The notes under the pieces: generated by a model
Told to the model about the DNA's origin: nothing
Databases searched by the model: none
Seen by the model: the letters and a program-made list of their open reading frames with translations, nothing else
Shown here: piece after piece, positions 13,352 through 13,394 of the stretch
How positions within the stretch are numbered: the first letter of the stretch is position 1
Layout: every line of letters starts with the position of its first letter
Made by a program: the position numbers and the translations under genes
Assembly: GCA_023442635.1 (NCBI GenBank)
Contig: JAEZYR010000059.1
Span: 1-13,394, forward strand
DNA from: Bacillota bacterium
GTDB lineage: Bacteria > Bacillota > Clostridia > Saccharofermentanales > Fastidiosipilaceae
Direction: 5' to 3'
Length of the DNA: 13,394 bases

Positions 13352-13394
13352 GGGCCATTAGCTCAGTGGGTTAGAGCAGCCGGCTCATAACCGG
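13352..13394 (+). tRNA. tRNA with CAU anticodon (elongator Met or Ile2), 5' part only
   Basis: The first 43 nt of a tRNA, cut by the window edge in the anticodon stem. GGGCCAT forms the acceptor 5' strand, then TA, D-stem GCTC/GAGC around loop AGTGGGTTA, and the anticodon arm GCCGG-CTCATAA-CCGG with anticodon CAT. The anticodon stem lacks the GGG/CCC pattern of initiator tRNA, so it is elongator Met or the Ile2 isoacceptor whose C34 becomes lysidine. The missing 3' half would help decide. Confidence 0.88.

Noticed and set aside
1..13394. CRISPR array, insertion sequence, integrase, phage or toxin-antitoxin genes
   Set aside because: No regularly spaced repeats, transposase or integrase motifs, terminal inverted repeats, or small paired ORFs were seen; the tRNA at the edge is not flanked by an integrase within the window.

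Overview
The window looks like chromosomal DNA from a low-to-moderate-GC Gram-positive bacterium (Bacillota, probably a clostridial lineage). The grounds are strong AGGAGG-type ribosome-binding sites, sigma-A-type promoters, a solute-binding protein and permeases of the LplA/LplB/LplC kind, a sortase, and a PgcA-type sugar mutase. I cannot place it more precisely from sequence alone.

Left part (1-5358), all on the minus strand, is mostly housekeeping. In transcription order it holds a 5-formyltetrahydrofolate cyclo-ligase, the Hsp90 chaperone htpG, the excision-repair helicase uvrB, and the first 55 codons of an alpha-phosphoglucomutase that runs off the left edge. A hairpin follows htpG. Each gene appears to have its own leader, so this is a series of short transcription units rather than one tight operon.

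A 488-bp divergent intergenic region (5359-5846) separates this block from a plus-strand sugar-import cluster. The cluster starts with a near-consensus promoter (TTGACA-17-TAGAAT) overlapped by a CcpA-box-like sequence. It encodes two ABC permeases with EAA loops, coupled by a stop codon that overlaps the next ribosome-binding site. After a 189-bp gap comes a lipoprotein solute-binding protein with a DUF3502-like C-terminus. No ATPase is encoded, which fits importers of this family that borrow a shared MsmX-type ATPase.

Two back-to-back hairpins follow the binding protein. Immediately after them a membrane-anchored sortase begins. It has a long proline/serine-rich cytoplasmic tail and an odd start: a perfect TATAAT sits 7 nt before an ATG and there is no ribosome-binding site. 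A perfect 20-bp bidirectional terminator separates the sortase from glgP, the glycogen/maltodextrin phosphorylase on the minus strand. The right edge carries the first 43 nt of a CAU-anticodon tRNA with a good promoter of its own.

Functionally, GlgP (right edge) and phosphoglucomutase (left edge) are consecutive steps from glycogen or maltodextrin to glucose-6-phosphate, and the transporter is likely to feed oligosaccharides into the same carbohydrate economy. I found no CRISPR array, insertion sequence, phage gene or clearly novel multi-gene system. The most unusual spot is the 9572-9690 junction between the binding protein and the sortase.
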